Of a stretch of DNA of 5,019 bases, positions 4,837 to 5,019 are shown piece after piece. The stretch covers positions 1-5,019 of the forward strand of contig CADBNY010000002.1 in assembly GCA_902796215.1 (NCBI GenBank). The letters are read 5' to 3'. Every line of letters starts with the position of its first letter. The first letter of the stretch is position 1. The notes under the pieces were generated by a model that was not told where the DNA came from, did no database searches, and was given only the letters and a program-made list of their open reading frames with translations. Source of the stretch: an uncultured Erysipelotrichaceae bacterium (lineage in GTDB: Bacteria > Bacillota_I > Bacilli_A > RF39 > UBA660). Position numbers and translations under genes: made by a program.

Positions 4837-4910
4837 AGGGGATTAGTTAAATGGTATAATAATGGTCTCCAAAACCACTGTTGGGAGTTCGATTCTCTCA
4901 TCCCCTGCCA
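4837..4910 (+). tRNA. trnW: tRNA-Trp (anticodon CCA)
   Basis: The 74-nt gene folds as a full cloverleaf: acceptor AGGGGAT/ATCCCCT (7 bp), discriminator G73 and an encoded CCA end (4908-4910). The D-arm is GTTA/TAAT closed by a G-U pair. The anticodon loop CTCCAAA (4867-4873) has CCA at 4869-4871. The T-arm is GGGAG-TTCGATT-CTCTC. It reads UGG and resembles the B. subtilis tRNA-Trp. The outermost anticodon-stem pair is A4862 against C4878, a mismatch, and the D-stem is weak. It is a single-gene transcript with its own promoter and terminator. Confidence 0.95.
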
Positions 4911-4920
4911 TGAGATTATT

Positions 4921-4944
4921 AAGTAGCTTAGGCTACTTTTTTTT
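4921..4944 (+). terminator. Intrinsic terminator of tRNA-Trp
   Basis: AAGTAGC-TTAG-GCTACTT (4921-4938) makes a perfect 7-bp hairpin with a 4-nt loop, running into eight T (4937-4944). It begins 10 bases after the tRNA CCA end. Confidence 0.88.
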
Positions 4945-4959
4945 ATGTTTATCTAAGTT

Positions 4960-4991
4960 TTGTCAAATACATAATTTTATGATATTATAAT
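4960..4991 (+). promoter_or_regulatory. Promoter for an unseen gene to the right
   Basis: TTGTCA (4960-4965) lies 17 bp before TATTAT (4983-4988), which is preceded by TGA (extended -10). An overlapping TATAAT at 4986-4991 would need a 20-bp spacer. The start would be near 4995, giving a transcript that opens with ACAAAAAGAACTGAG. Only about 25 nt of it are in the window, including a possible TGAG-TTTC-CTCA hairpin (5007-5018), so its gene cannot be named. Confidence 0.55.
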
Positions 4992-5019
4992 CACGACAAA
5001 AAGAACTGAGTTTCCTCAA

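Noticed and set aside
4837..4944. tRNA-Trp 3' end as an integration site for a mobile element
   Set aside because: No direct repeat of the tRNA 3' end or integrase gene occurs in the window; the tRNA keeps its own terminator undisturbed.
4989..5019. T-box or riboswitch leader at the right edge
   Set aside because: Only about 25 transcript bases are present and no family-specific motif can be recognised.

Overview
The window is strongly AT-rich with dense minus-strand coding. It has Bacillota-type signals: AGGAGG/GAGGTG/AGGTGA Shine-Dalgarno sites, TGn-extended -10 promoters, U-tract terminators and a Bacillus-like rRNA leader. It looks like ordinary chromosomal housekeeping DNA from a low-GC member of the Bacilli or a related uncultured lineage. 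The exact taxon cannot be fixed from this sequence. I see no mobile element, CRISPR array, toxin-antitoxin pair or defence system.

Layout from the right: a tRNA-Trp(CCA) gene on the plus strand (4837-4910) has its own promoter and a clear terminator. A second plus-strand promoter (4960-4988) fires out of the right edge. Divergently, a minus-strand promoter at about 4692-4700 starts a five-gene run: an unrecognised single-pass membrane protein (4672-3911), a YerB/DUF3048 protein (3876-2788), GpsA (2770-1796), an HdeD-like DUF308 membrane protein (1739-1080), and a 57-residue single-pass membrane protein (1080-907) that overlaps its neighbour by one base. The run ends at an 11-bp hairpin terminator (862-899). 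A separate minus-strand promoter then drives ntdp/DUF402 (803-246), which ends at an AT-rich terminator (199-229). The first ~120 bases hold a strong minus-strand promoter and the start of a pre-rRNA leader with boxA, so an rRNA operon probably begins at the left edge and reads out of the window.

Four of the five operon products look membrane-bound. The fifth, GpsA, supplies glycerol-3-phosphate for phospholipid and teichoic-type polymers, so a loose cell-envelope theme is reasonable, though this is inference. The points most worth following up are the small gene at 907-1080, the unrecognised first gene of the operon, two mRNAs whose predicted leaders are only about 14 nt, unusual residues in GpsA, and the rRNA promoter/leader at the edge.
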